Shown: positions 16,888-26,020 of the stretch, one piece after another
How the letters are laid out: every line of letters starts with the position of its first letter
How positions within the stretch are numbered: the stretch's first letter is position 1
DNA from: Halobellus ruber
GTDB taxonomy: Archaea > Halobacteriota > Halobacteria > Halobacteriales > Haloferacaceae
DNA: 64,000 bases
NCBI RefSeq assembly: GCF_014212355.1
Contig: NZ_JACKXD010000003.1
Span: 310,001 to 374,000, forward strand
Reading direction: 5' to 3'
Made by a program: the position numbers and the translations under genes
Notes under the pieces: model-generated
The model's database searches: none
Seen by the model: the letters and a program-made list of their open reading frames with translations, nothing else
What the model was told of the DNA's origin: nothing

Positions 16888-17097
16888 CCTCGCAGCCGGA
16901 CGCAGCGTTCACCCGCACCGTCCCCAGACGAACTGTGGACCCACAAGGAGTGTCTGTGCGACAGGCCAGCGCCTCGTCGCCGCGTACAGTGTGGGGGTTA
17001 CCGTGTCGGTGTCAGCCGAGCACCCAACGACTGCGTGCCGTCACCGGTCGACTGTGATACTGCTCTCTCGTGGGGACCAACACCGGTAACTCACGAA

Positions 17098-17132
17098 GCT
17101 TTATTTTTAGTAATACACTAACACGATTCATA
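17098..17132 (+). promoter_or_regulatory. Probable promoter before GTG 17133
   Basis: An AT-rich run TTTATTTTTAGTAATA (17100-17115) lies about 18-33 bases before GTG 17133 and interrupts the high-GC background. With archaeal spacing the transcript would begin at or near the GTG, giving a leaderless message. This is why the start is placed here rather than at GTG 17070. Confidence 0.5.
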
Positions 17133-18707
17133 GTGACACCGTTTCGAGAAATACATACTTCGCTACGAGCTTCCGAGCATCTCCGGTTCGTTTCTGTGTC
17201 TCTCGTCTGCTCAGCGGTCATCAGCCTCGTATACGTACTGACACACCCGTTCCCGTCGGGTCTGGGGGGGTTGTACCTGCAGATGGCCGAGGCTATTTCG
17301 TCACAGAGTGGCGTTTTACCCGTCCGGATTGATGGGTATACCACGAACGGGATACCGTTTGCGTATCCACCGCTGGCGTTCTACCTGATCGAGTTCCTGG
17401 CGTGGATCGGAATCGATAGGGTACAAGTCCTCCGGGTCGGCGCCCCCTCACTCGTGTTGTTGTTCGTCGCGATGATGTACTATTTCACGTACACTATGTT
17501 TGGGAGCTACAGAAGTGCGGCGGTTGCCGGCATCGTCGTCGGGACACACGTACACTTCGTCCGATGGCTGATCGGTGGTGTTGGCTTCGTCCGTGGACTC
17601 GGGTTCGTTTTCGCGCTCCTCGGACTAACCGGCGGATACCTCTGCTTTCGACAGGCGATCACCGTACGAAACCTCTCGATTGCGATCGTCGGGTGGGGTC
17701 TTGCCGTACTCACACACCCCGTCTACGCGGCTGTCGCCGGTATCGGGGTGTTTAGTGCGTGGCTCCTCTGGGATCGCTCCGCGCGCGGGTTCGGGTACGG
17801 GGCCGCAATCGCCGCGGCCGGACTCGCCGTAGCCAGTCCGTGGTGGGGGACGGTGATTTCCAGGCACGGAGTCGAGGTGTTCGTCACCGGAGCCAGTGCC
17901 CACAGTTCGTTTACCAGCAACGTTTCGGATGTCGTTGGCCTTTCGAGAAGTTTCTGGATATCGGGGAACATTCTGGATTGGCCTCGTGTTATGACCCTCA
18001 TCGGCGGTGTCGTCCTGGCTGTGCGCGGGGACTGGCGTCACGTGCTGTGGTTGCTCATCCCTATCGCGATGCTCGTCCCGCCTCACCCGCGGCTCTGGCT
18101 GATCGCCATCGCCCCGCTTTCGGCGATCGGGGTCGTAACGACTGCTGAACTGATCGCCACCACCACCGGCGATATCAGAGGTTCCCCGCTTCCGTCGTTC
18201 GTAACCAACAACAGCCAACGGGTCATCGTGATCGGAATCGTGGCGCTGCTCGTCATTCCGTTCGTCGCGGGCAACGCGCTGGCTGCGAGCCAACTGCCGG
18301 TACACATCGACGACGACGATCAACGAGCGATGACGTGGATGAACGAGGAGACGGACCCCGACGCTGGCGCGGTTGCTATCGGAATCACGAACGAGTGGTT
18401 GCCGTACCTCTCCGACCGCACCTCCGTGGTCACCCCGTACGGGACTGAGTGGGTGGATCCGGGGGTATGGGACCGGCATCTGGTCGTGCAGAATCAACTA
18501 GTCCAGTGCCCCACCGCGTCGTGCATCGACTCCGTTCTCGAGGACAGCGGGTTCGCCGAGGACACCGACTACGTGTACATCCAGACAGAGGGGACCTACG
18601 CCGTCTCGCCGACGACCAACGCCACCCTCGCAGAAAGTCCCCGGTTCGATGCCGTATACGCCAACAGCGGCGCGGTCGTCTACGAGTACCGGCCCACATC
18701 GGCCTGA
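17133..18707 (+). CDS. Polytopic membrane protein, GT39/PMT-like glycosyltransferase family
   Basis: 524 residues. A first membrane segment (residues 25-45) is followed by an extracytoplasmic loop with YTTNGIPFAYPPLAFY, the Tyr-Pro-Pro motif common to GT-C mannosyltransferase-like proteins. About nine more membrane segments and a soluble C-terminal domain of some 130 residues follow. Similar layout to the protein at 1363, though this gene has the high GC of its neighbours. It lies just beyond the ABC exporter and may belong to cell-surface polysaccharide or N-glycan synthesis with the GT2 gene at 19203 rather than to the RiPP cluster. The catalytic activity is inferred. Confidence 0.6.
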   Translation: MTPFREIHTSLRASEHLRFVSVSLVCSAVISLVYVLTHPFPSGLGGLYLQMAEAISSQSGVLPVRIDGYTTNGIPFAYPPLAFYLIEFLAWIGIDRVQVLRVGAPSLVLLFVAMMYYFTYTMFGSYRSAAVAGIVVGTHVHFVRWLIGGVGFVRGLGFVFALLGLTGGYLCFRQAITVRNLSIAIVGWGLAVLTHPVYAAVAGIGVFSAWLLWDRSARGFGYGAAIAAAGLAVASPWWGTVISRHGVEVFVTGASAHSSFTSNVSDVVGLSRSFWISGNILDWPRVMTLIGGVVLAVRGDWRHVLWLLIPIAMLVPPHPRLWLIAIAPLSAIGVVTTAELIATTTGDIRGSPLPSFVTNNSQRVIVIGIVALLVIPFVAGNALAASQLPVHIDDDDQRAMTWMNEETDPDAGAVAIGITNEWLPYLSDRTSVVTPYGTEWVDPGVWDRHLVVQNQLVQCPTASCIDSVLEDSGFAEDTDYVYIQTEGTYAVSPTTNATLAESPRFDAVYANSGAVVYEYRPTSA

Positions 18708-19202
18708 TTCGTCCTCCGGGAGACCTTCGGAGCATCATCCCGACACCTGAGTTCGACGACGTCCGTCGACGCATCGGCTACGAACCGGTCCTCGGCGGGA
18801 CCATCCTGTACCGACCTGTGGGAGGCAGACGTTCTACCGCACTATACCCGATATGCCACTCGGACACGCGCGATACGGAGTTGACCGGCCAGCGCGTCGT
18901 GGTTACGGGCGGACCCCATCACCTCGTATCTCGCTGATCGGCTGCGTGTGGATCACGACATCACCGTCACGGGGAAGCCGCAACCGCCGCTGCTCTGCCC
19001 CGCCGACGTTTAGAGGTGTCAGAAATTATGTGTTTACGAACGATCGGGGCCGTTGGAGTGGATGATCCCATACTAACGTAGATCCCGCGTCCCGACGGGG
19101 TCTCCATACGCTGTGTACCTCGGAAGCCCACGCCCCCGGCTGGTGTGACACCTAACAGTTGCGTTCGCCGGACTCCCCCCGACACCCGGCGCCGACCTGA
19201 AC
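18708..19202. pseudogene. Decayed gene fragments (membrane-protein C-terminus and epimerase N-terminus)
   Basis: No intact gene. Around 18733-18822 a frame reads TPEFDDVRRRIGYEPVLGG and ends TILYRP, resembling the C-terminus of the preceding membrane protein (SPRFDAVYANSGAVVYEYRP), so it may be a duplicated tail. Around 18880-18950 the codons give LTGQRVVVTGG and, after a frameshift, LADRLRVDHDITV, like the nucleotide-binding start of an NAD-dependent sugar epimerase. Both are short and broken. The remaining DNA up to 19202 shows nothing I recognise. Confidence 0.45.
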
Positions 19203-20420
19203 TCACTCCCGGTCGGCGACCGAACTCATAAAGAAGGCGTTGAAGATCGTCTGTGCGCCGAGGACGATGGCGGTGAACGCGATCACGTCGCCGACGACCA
19301 TCGGCAGCTGCTGGAACCCGGTCGCCGCCCACTGGACCACCAGCCACACGGCATACACCGCGCCGGCCGTGAAGATGAGCAACCCGATGGTCGACATTCG
19401 TTCGAGGTTCATGTGCTCCACGACCGCGGTCGTAACCGGGTCGGTCGGCCGCTGGATCGGATCGCTGGTGATCGTGGCGAACACGCCCATCGCCGCGACC
19501 TGATACGCGAGCAGGGTGAACATCGAACCCGCGATCGCCGAGTGGATGCCGAGTCTGACGCCGGCGACCGAGACGCCGCTGAGTGCTGCGAGCATCACCG
19601 CGATACCGAGCAGGCCCAGTACCGCGCCCGGAACGGAAAAGAGGTAGTTCGGCGCGTTCAACAGCATAAACCGGACGTGTCGCCACCCGTCCTGGAAGCT
19701 TTCGAGCGTCGCCTCGCCCTCGCGTTCGTGGTACGTGATCGGGATCTCCTTGATCGTGAGGTCCCGCGTTCCGGCGACCATGATCATCTCCGAGGCGAAC
19801 TCCATCCCGGTGGTCTCCAAGTCGAGTTCCTCGAGCATACTCGCGCGGAAGGCTCTGAACCCCGAGTGGGCGTCGCTGACGCCCGCGCCGTAGAAGACGT
19901 TCAGGAACTTCGTGAGAAGCGGGTTCCCCACGTACTCGTGGAGCGGGGGCATCGCGCCGTCCTTGATCTCCCCCTCGAGCCGACTCCCCATCACCATATC
20001 CGCCTCGCCGTTGACGACCGGATCGAGCAACTCCGGGAACTGCTGGAAGTCGTACGTCGTGTCGGCGTCGCCGATGATGATGTAGTCGCCGCGGCAGTGC
20101 CGGAACGCGTACCGATACGCGTACCCGTACCCGGGTTCGTCGGGTTCGACCACGATCGCCCCCGCCTCGCGGGCGATCTCCGGGGTTCGGTCGGTCGAGT
20201 CGTCGCTGATGACGACCTCCGTCCGGTAGCCCGACTCCCGGACGGCGTTCTTGACGTAGTCGATACACGTTTCCACCCCCTGTTCCTCGTTCATCGTCGG
20301 CATCACGACGCTGACAAGCGGGTCGGCGTCGCTATCCGGCCCGAGGAGCAGGTCGGACCCCTCGTCCGACAGGTGTGCACTCGTTGACAGTTGTTTGCTG
20401 GTTGATGTTGTGGAGACCAT
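19203..20420 (-). CDS. GT2 family glycosyltransferase, polyprenyl-phosphate hexosyltransferase type
   Basis: 405 residues. The GT2 catalytic domain begins at about 35 (VSVVMPTMNEEQGVE), with the nucleotide-binding ISDDSTDRTP and the D118-A-D120 metal motif in IIGDADTTYDF. The acceptor region has SGFRAF and the later segment EIPITYHEREG. From about 250 on there are four membrane segments. This is the layout of dolichol-phosphate mannosyl/glucosyltransferase-like enzymes that charge a lipid carrier for N-glycosylation or polysaccharide synthesis at the cytoplasmic membrane face. It may work with the membrane glycosyltransferase-like protein at 17133. The donor sugar cannot be told from sequence. 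Confidence 0.85.
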   Translation of the reverse strand: MVSTTSTSKQLSTSAHLSDEGSDLLLGPDSDADPLVSVVMPTMNEEQGVETCIDYVKNAVRESGYRTEVVISDDSTDRTPEIAREAGAIVVEPDEPGYGYAYRYAFRHCRGDYIIIGDADTTYDFQQFPELLDPVVNGEADMVMGSRLEGEIKDGAMPPLHEYVGNPLLTKFLNVFYGAGVSDAHSGFRAFRASMLEELDLETTGMEFASEMIMVAGTRDLTIKEIPITYHEREGEATLESFQDGWRHVRFMLLNAPNYLFSVPGAVLGLLGIAVMLAALSGVSVAGVRLGIHSAIAGSMFTLLAYQVAAMGVFATITSDPIQRPTDPVTTAVVEHMNLERMSTIGLLIFTAGAVYAVWLVVQWAATGFQQLPMVVGDVIAFTAIVLGAQTIFNAFFMSSVADRE

Positions 20421-21276
20421 AATGTGTGACGCTACTCGTGGTCCGGTGGTGTGCCGTCCATCACGGAGAGGACTCCCGCTCGATGGACGGCCCTACGTCA
20501 CCGTCCACGCCTACAGTATCGGGTGTCTCACTCTCCCAAATCTGATGTCCCCTGCAGTATCCCACCACGGTTATCAGATGATGTTATTCCGGTTACAAAA
20601 ATATTTCTCTACGAACGGAACCGAACACCGGGAATCTTACTGATTTATCACACACAATAAAACAATAATACGGATGAACGCCGTATAGAGGTTCCGGTAC
20701 GAACGTACCACAACTGGGGTATCATTCCCGAATATATACCAATCTATACAATCCATATTCTCTGTATGTTCTCAGGAGTGAATCCGTCACAGAAGGATGA
20801 ACGGGTCCGAGGACGGCGACAGGATGCCGGCCTCCCGTCGTGCCACGCCGACGCGAGTCCGACATCACACATCGACGAAGTACGGTTCGCAGACCCGGCG
20901 GACGGCCTCCGGAAGTCGACTCGCGGCTCCCACCCCGTCGTCTCCTGATCGTCGGGATGGCCGCGCAGGTGTTGTGGCGGAGAGTCGCAGCGGTCGGCCC
21001 CGCGGACTCCTCTGCACCCGTCCCACCGGTGGCACTCCGCCCGGAACGGTAGCCCCGTCCGGCACACGTGGGAGCTCCGCTACGGAGCACGCCGGCTACC
21101 GTGACAGATGTTCTCGTACGATTCGTACTGTTGGCTATAGTCACCACCGATCCCGTTATTGTTATAGATATTGTGTCTGTGAGGCAGATCCTAGATGTAG
21201 CTAAGGTTAATAGTTAAGACGATCAAAGTATATACCGGTAGTATATCAGTCGGATGCGCGCCACGCCACAGAAATC
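20421..21276. other. Long non-coding gap with AT-rich patch and partial MITE-A end
   Basis: No frame here has a recognisable product. The stretch 20570-20770 is AT-rich, with TATA-like runs, and probably holds promoters for the leftward GT2 gene. At about 21130-21150 a single terminus of the family-A palindrome occurs (TACTGTTGGCTATAGTCAC) without its partner, a likely remnant. The 60 bases before 21277 hold AT-rich boxes suited to the next gene. The middle (20780-21100) is high-GC but broken by stops in each frame, possibly degenerate coding sequence. Confidence 0.45.
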
Positions 21277-22332
21277 ATGACTGAAACCGAAACCGATTCG
21301 CCCGGCCCGAGATCGATCCGCCAGCGCCGCATTCTCGACCTCGCGGCGGAGAATCCGAACGCGTCCTTCGCCGACCTCGCCGAGCGGGTCCCGAGTGCGA
21401 CCCCGGAACTCGCCGAACGGGTTCTCAACGAGTACGGTGATCCGGGTGACGGAGCGTCTGATGACCCGCCATCGTCCGACCCGGCGGAGGGTCAGCCAGC
21501 AGAGGAGTCCCCGGAATCGGAGGAACCAACGGTCGACACCGACCCGGAGGGAGAGGCGAGTGTGGACGGACCGGTGGACGACGAACCTCCGGAGGGGGAG
21601 GCGAGTGTGGACGAACCGGTGGACGACGAACCCCCGGAGGACGACGCGGAACCCGAGTCTTCCGGCGAGACACCGGAACCCACCGGCCCCGACTCGGCGA
21701 CACCGCCGCCGGACGAGTTCGACATCGACGCACTCTCCCGACAGGAGCGGGAGACGCTCCTCGCGATCCGGGCGGATCCGTCGGCGACGCAGCGTGAGAT
21801 CGCGGAGGTGCTCGGCGTTTCCCGGGCCACTGTGAGTAACCGGATCCGCGGGATCGACGGACTGGAGTGGGACGATCGGCAGGGCTTCGTCCGCAACGTG
21901 TTTGACGAACTGGACGACGCCGAACTGTCGGGGGAGCACACGGGGGATGGCCTCCCCGGAGCGAGTCCGGCCGGCCCGGCCGCCGACGCGTCGCCGTCGG
22001 CCGACGAGCGGGGGCTGATCACGGACGGCACCTCCTCGGCCGTGTCGAGCCGCGGGACCGATACCGACGATCGGTCACAGCCGACGGTAGGGGGTTCGGC
22101 GTCCGCCGACGCGATCCTCGACCGCTTGAACGAGGTGTCCGAGCGGGTGGCGGCCGTTGAGGATCGACTCGACGAGGTGGCCGACGCCTCCGGGACTTCC
22201 GGCGGGTCGTCGACGCCGGAGTCGGTGTTCGAGGACCCGGAGCTCGTTCACAAGATCGTTCGCGCGTGCGTGACCGACGACGCCGTCTCCGAGGAAGAGG
22301 AGCTCCGGATCATCCGGGAACTCGTAACCTGA
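21277..22332 (+). CDS. HTH transcriptional regulator with acidic repeats
   Basis: 351 residues. A possible N-terminal HTH (about 12-50) is followed by a very acidic, Pro-rich linker containing a near-perfect repeat of EGEASVD-x-PVDDEPPE in two copies. A second, clear winged HTH lies near 150-190 (LSRQERETLLAIRADPSATQ then REIAEVLGVSRATVSNRIRG), of Lrp/AsnC or MarR type. A second disordered stretch and a C-terminal helical segment with a possible coiled coil (RLNEVSERVAAVEDRLDEV) suggest oligomerisation. The target is unknown. It stands alone between non-coding gaps, so it may act elsewhere or on neighbouring surface genes. Confidence 0.7.
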   Translation: MTETETDSPGPRSIRQRRILDLAAENPNASFADLAERVPSATPELAERVLNEYGDPGDGASDDPPSSDPAEGQPAEESPESEEPTVDTDPEGEASVDGPVDDEPPEGEASVDEPVDDEPPEDDAEPESSGETPEPTGPDSATPPPDEFDIDALSRQERETLLAIRADPSATQREIAEVLGVSRATVSNRIRGIDGLEWDDRQGFVRNVFDELDDAELSGEHTGDGLPGASPAGPAADASPSADERGLITDGTSSAVSSRGTDTDDRSQPTVGGSASADAILDRLNEVSERVAAVEDRLDEVADASGTSGGSSTPESVFEDPELVHKIVRACVTDDAVSEEEELRIIRELVT

Positions 22333-22592
22333 TACCTCGGTGGCGGGGAGCTCCTCCGGCTACGTAACTGTCTCCCCTCCGGAATGTGTGGCTACAACAG
22401 CAGTGTCAGCGTGTTCTGACGGGTGGCAAGACACAGGATCCGCTGCGTGCGTATGTCTGAGGGCCGACGCTACAGATTGCTCACGGGGTATTGAACAGAT
22501 CGGTTGGGAACGCCTCCGCGCAGGATCCCACCACACGCCTTCGGGGCACCGACAGGACTCTCGCACAGACGTCACGGGTAGCCTAGCGGTTC

Positions 22593-23111
22593 TTACTCGG
22601 TATGCACTGCGTTCCGCAGGATCGGTTCGTAACCGGGTTCGATCTCTTCGTTCGCATCGGACAGCTCCGAGAGGTTCCAGAATCGTGCCTCTGCCGCGTC
22701 CGACCCCGCGGTCACCGTGCCATCCGTCGCTGCCGCGGTTGTCCTGTAAATGATGACGAGAACGTATCGCCCGTCGTCGTGCTTCACGAGGTTCGTATCG
22801 AACAATGACAAGTCCTCCGGCGAGACCGATAGACCCGTCTCTTCGGCTAACTCCCGGACTGCTGCGTCCGCGGGACACTCGTCGATTTCAAGAAACCCCG
22901 CAGGCAGACTCCAAGACCCGACCGCTGGCGGGTTCGTCCGTTTCACAAGCAGTACGTCCGATCGATCAGTGACAATAGCTCCGGCACACGGCTTCGCGTT
23001 CCGGTACCGTGGGCGCTCGCAGTTGACACAGTACGCTCGCCTCCGTTCTGCTATCTCCCGTATTTCGAGCTCAGATCCACAAGTGGAGCAGTAGTTCGGG
23101 AACGGTGTCAT
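22593..23111 (-). CDS. Nudix hydrolase with N-terminal zinc ribbon
   Basis: 172 residues. A zinc ribbon of two Cys-x-x-Cys pairs (CSTCGSE, CVNCERP) is followed by a full Nudix box G-x5-E-x7-RELAEETGL starting at GFLEID. Such ADP-ribose/NADH-pyrophosphatase-like Nudix proteins hydrolyse nucleoside diphosphates linked to another group; the substrate cannot be assigned. I started at ATG 23111 because the zinc ribbon begins at once; an upstream extension lacks family character. The gap of about 260 bases to the HTH gene stop at 22332 shows nothing. Confidence 0.85.
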   Translation of the reverse strand: MTPFPNYCSTCGSELEIREIAERRRAYCVNCERPRYRNAKPCAGAIVTDRSDVLLVKRTNPPAVGSWSLPAGFLEIDECPADAAVRELAEETGLSVSPEDLSLFDTNLVKHDDGRYVLVIIYRTTAAATDGTVTAGSDAAEARFWNLSELSDANEEIEPGYEPILRNAVHTE

Positions 23112-23349
23112 CGGTCGATCCGTCGCGACGTATGATGATGTATCCGCGGGTTTCCTGCTACGGTCGTACCGAGCGGCGCCTGCGGTTGTTTCGGTGTGTT
23201 TACCATCCCGTTCGAAACGTCGGACAAACGCTGAGGAGTACCTCCAACCGAAACCCTGCGCCGATGTGCTGGGGTTTTCGACTGCCTGATCCCGAGGTTC
23301 ACCACAAGCGTCGCGGCAACTTTTCCACCCGGCACCGGAATCACGCGGT

Positions 23350-23634
23350 ATGCACCCGGTCGAGCATTTCGTCGTGGCGCTTCTCCCCCTGCTGGCGTAC
23401 GTTCTGCTCCGGGACGGACAGCCGCCGGCCCCGACAGTCCCTCCGGACCTTTGTTGGCCGATCACGGGGCTGGTCGTCCCGTCCGGTCCCGACGGGATCA
23501 ACGTCCGACCCTTAACGCCGTTTTCGGCCGTCGTCTCAACCCTCCTGACCGACGTCGTGGTCGCAGAGATTCGGGACCACGTCGGCCCCGATCCCGCTCA
23601 ACGGGATCTTGCGGGTGGTGTCTGGTTCCGCTGA
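23350..23634 (+). pseudogene. Degraded metal-dependent membrane hydrolase fragment
   Basis: The first 30 codons (MHPVEHFVVALLPLLAYVLL) match the start of haloarchaeal YdjM-like membrane-bound metal-dependent hydrolases as I know them. After about residue 30 the frame loses the expected pattern, although PDL and LVVPSG may be relics of the conserved F-P-D-L and L-x-P-S-G motifs. The rest of the usual protein is absent and two palindromic elements follow. I treat it as a remnant. Confidence 0.5.
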
Positions 23635-23697
23635 AACCGATCTGTGCGTGTCTGAAGACGCCTCCCGCCGACTCTCTACACCTGTATCAGATCGTCG

Positions 23698-23777
23698 TAT
23701 AGTAGCGTTTCCAAGGCTTCGCTCACTCGCACGCCGTCGTGCGCTCGGCTGTGCAACCGGGTGCAAACGGTGCTACG
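23698..23777. repeat. MITE-like palindrome, family B, copy 2 (diverged)
   Basis: About 80 bases starting TATAGTAGCGTTT and ending GTGCAAACGGTGCTAC, with the inner core TCGCACGCCGTCGTGCG shared with the copy at 14405-14486. The ends no longer match perfectly, so it is an older copy. No coding capacity. Confidence 0.6.
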
Positions 23778-23922
23778 ACACACGCTGGAACCCGAGGACG
23801 GCTCCAACGGGTACGGATCGCGGGTTGAACCGGCTCGTGGTTCCGGATCGGAACTACAGCAAACGGATGGCAGTGGCACGTGGGAACCCGATTGAACCGG
23901 TCGAGAGCGCCGCGGAGTGCTC

Positions 23923-24000
23923 ATACTGTCGGCTATCGTCACGTGATGGATTTACACCCCGGGGTGTGGAAGGTCTTCACGTGGTTGTAGCCGACAGTAT
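23923..24000. repeat. MITE-like palindrome, family A, copy 1
   Basis: 78 bases bounded by ATACTGTCGGCTAT and its complement, with an inner ACACCCCGGGGTGT palindrome and CACGTGA/TTCACGTG arms. Related copies lie at 26661 and 38126. Its right end reaches the stop codon of the leftward secreted-protein gene at 24000, so insertion may have set or trimmed that gene's C-terminus. Confidence 0.7.
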
Positions 24001-24770
24001 CAGGTACAACTGGGCGGGCTATCGGACGGGTCACCGCGCCCACCAGTAGACCCGTCGAGGCCGCAGTCGTCCGGGTTCCACTCCGGGTGGATGTAAGTCG
24101 TGTCATCGAGAGTGACACCGACGATCTTGTCACTGTCGTCGGCGTCGGACACCTGGTTTCTGAGCGTCGTACTCGCATCGACATCCTCGTTCGTGATGTC
24201 AGTGACCGAGGTCGCGTTTTCCCCGAGGAGGTGGACATCGACGGACACGGTCCCTTCGGCGCCGAGGACCTCCGCGTCCCCGGTTCCGGAGAACTCCACC
24301 TTCAGTTCCTCGCGTGCGATCGTGAACCGTCGCGTCTCCGTATCGCCGAACAGCTGTGCTGTGACGCCAGTCCCTTGGACGGTGACTGTGATTTCGACCT
24401 CGACGCTCTCGCCGTGATCGAGACCCTCGACCTCGCCCGTGATCTCCGCTCGTTCCCCAGGTTCGAACGAGGAGTCGTCGTACGATACGTCGGTCAGCTT
24501 GTCTGCACTGTCGCCGATCTCGACGTTGACGATGGATATCGGCCGACTGAAGCGGTTCGTGATCGTAACCAGATGAACGGTCCCGTCGTTGCGCAGATCC
24601 GCCGGGATCGTCTTGTCCGCCTCCTCGTACCCGACGTATGCCTTCTCGTCGTCGACGACATTCACCGCCACGTCGCGCTCGGCGCTGGCGCTGCTGAACG
24701 CGCCGGTGCCGACGCTCAGCGCCCCCGAACTCCCCCCGCCGAGCAGCAGGATGAAGTGCCGTCGTTTCAT
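24000..24770 (-). CDS. Secreted DUF1102-like protein with twin-arginine-type signal
   Basis: 256 residues. The signal region is MKRRHFILLLGGGSSGALSV followed by GTGAFSSASAERDVAVNV, the same G-T-G-A-F-S/T-S processing-site pattern as in the DUF1102 paralogues from 26021 onward. RR-x-F fits a haloarchaeal Tat signal. The rest is an all-beta extracellular domain with several EV-x-V-T-V strands. The stop codon lies at the edge of a MITE-like element and the C-terminal tail is low-complexity, so the gene may be slightly truncated. It is the outlier in strand and sequence of the surface family. Confidence 0.65.
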   Translation of the reverse strand: MKRRHFILLLGGGSSGALSVGTGAFSSASAERDVAVNVVDDEKAYVGYEEADKTIPADLRNDGTVHLVTITNRFSRPISIVNVEIGDSADKLTDVSYDDSSFEPGERAEITGEVEGLDHGESVEVEITVTVQGTGVTAQLFGDTETRRFTIAREELKVEFSGTGDAEVLGAEGTVSVDVHLLGENATSVTDITNEDVDASTTLRNQVSDADDSDKIVGVTLDDTTYIHPEWNPDDCGLDGSTGGRGDPSDSPPSCT

Positions 24771-24926
24771 CTCGGTCGAACTCCCCCGAACCCGTTCCGC
24801 ACTGTCAGGCTATATGTTGTGGGCCCATATGGTTATGCCCCGTTGGAATCACCGTATTGCACTGCTTGAAGACCGTACGGGAGGGCTTGAACCGGTGTGT
24901 GAGCTGTCCGACGCGACCGAGCCGGG

Positions 24927-25511
24927 TCACTGGAGTTCAGGCGGCTCCTCGGGTTCGCCGACCTTCATCTCGGCGGTGTAGTACTTGTGTACGACCGCCG
25001 AGAAGGTGAACGCAACGGCGGCCGCGAGCATCCACGCCACGTCCGGGAGAAGCGCGAACGGCCACGCGCCGACCCACACCGCGCCGGTGAGCACCACGGC
25101 CACCCCCGAGAGACCCAGGTAGTAGCTGCTCCAGGGGATCTCCTTCCCCTCGACGACGTCCATATACAGGTCGACGTCCTCCACAGCCGGCGTGGGCTCG
25201 ATGACGCCGCGGTTCTTGTTGAACTCCACGACGCCCGCGCGGTCCATCTTCGGCAGGTGTGACTGCTGGAGCGCGGTGTAGACCCGTTTGCGCTCGCTGC
25301 CGGTGAGCTCCGCGGTGTCGATGTCGTTCTCCCACGCGGCGATCTGCTCGGCCATATCGCCGATCTCCATCGTCTCCGACTCGTGTTTCAGCAGATGCAC
25401 CGCGAATCGCCGCCGCTGGTTCGAGAGCAAGTCGAACAGCTCGTCCTCCGATAGTTCTGTCGCCGGTTTGCTACCCCCATCCACCTGCTGTGCCGACGCC
25501 ATTTCCGTCAT
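24927..25511 (-). CDS. Membrane-anchored winged-helix regulator (DUF7344/ArsR-like)
   Basis: About 194 residues. A winged-helix domain lies at about 20-115: LSEDELFDLLSNQRRRFAVH, then a helix-turn-helix with ERKRVYTALQQSHLPKMDRAG and a wing. Two membrane segments follow (about 133-180). Haloarchaea have many such one-component regulators with a C-terminal two-helix membrane hairpin. Start at ATG 25511; ATG 25502 is possible. Located between the first secreted protein and the DUF1102 array on the other strand, it may regulate surface genes, but no operator is visible. Confidence 0.75.
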   Translation of the reverse strand: MTEMASAQQVDGGSKPATELSEDELFDLLSNQRRRFAVHLLKHESETMEIGDMAEQIAAWENDIDTAELTGSERKRVYTALQQSHLPKMDRAGVVEFNKNRGVIEPTPAVEDVDLYMDVVEGKEIPWSSYYLGLSGVAVVLTGAVWVGAWPFALLPDVAWMLAAAVAFTFSAVVHKYYTAEMKVGEPEEPPELQ

Positions 25512-25532
25512 ATTAATTTGTGTCAATAACAA

Positions 25533-26020
25533 TAAATTCTGCGGCTGTTGCCGTTATTTGGAATATTAAATTTGATAACTGTGCTTTCTGTCGGCGCTCG
25601 CGCTAAGGATAAGACGTTCTGTACTGAAAAAGCCGCTGTTGCTACCGCCGCTACCATTCCCACATATAGAAACGAGTCGATAACGCGCCTGTCGTCGCTG
25701 GAGCGGCTGGGTCCGACGACGCTTCGATCCGGGTGATCCGCGACGAGGCCGGTGAACTTCGGGCTGGTGGTCGGCGCTGTCGCGGTTTAATCAGGGAATA
25801 AACACCTGTGCGTGGATTCAGGCCAAAGTTAAGCCTCGGGTGGGTGGATTCAGGCCGAGGCAGAACCCGCGCGGGTGATCTTCAAACTCTCCCGGAAATG
25901 TTTCTGGCGAATCATTATGATATGGGTACATACCAATGGGAGAAGTGAAGCGATCCGGGGTGACGCGGGATGTCTCGCGTCGGCTGTGGGTCGTGTGCGG
26001 TAAACGAGGTAAGACCAACT
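25533..26020. other. Intergenic region upstream of the DUF1102 array
   Basis: No gene. A 13-base direct repeat GTGGATTCAGGCC occurs at about 25812 and 25845. An AT-rich box (ATTATGATAT, about 25915-25924) lies about 100 bases before ATG 26021 and could drive the first array gene. The left end contains AT-rich DNA suited to the promoter of the leftward regulator. The T-arm-like element found before later operons is absent here. Confidence 0.45.
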
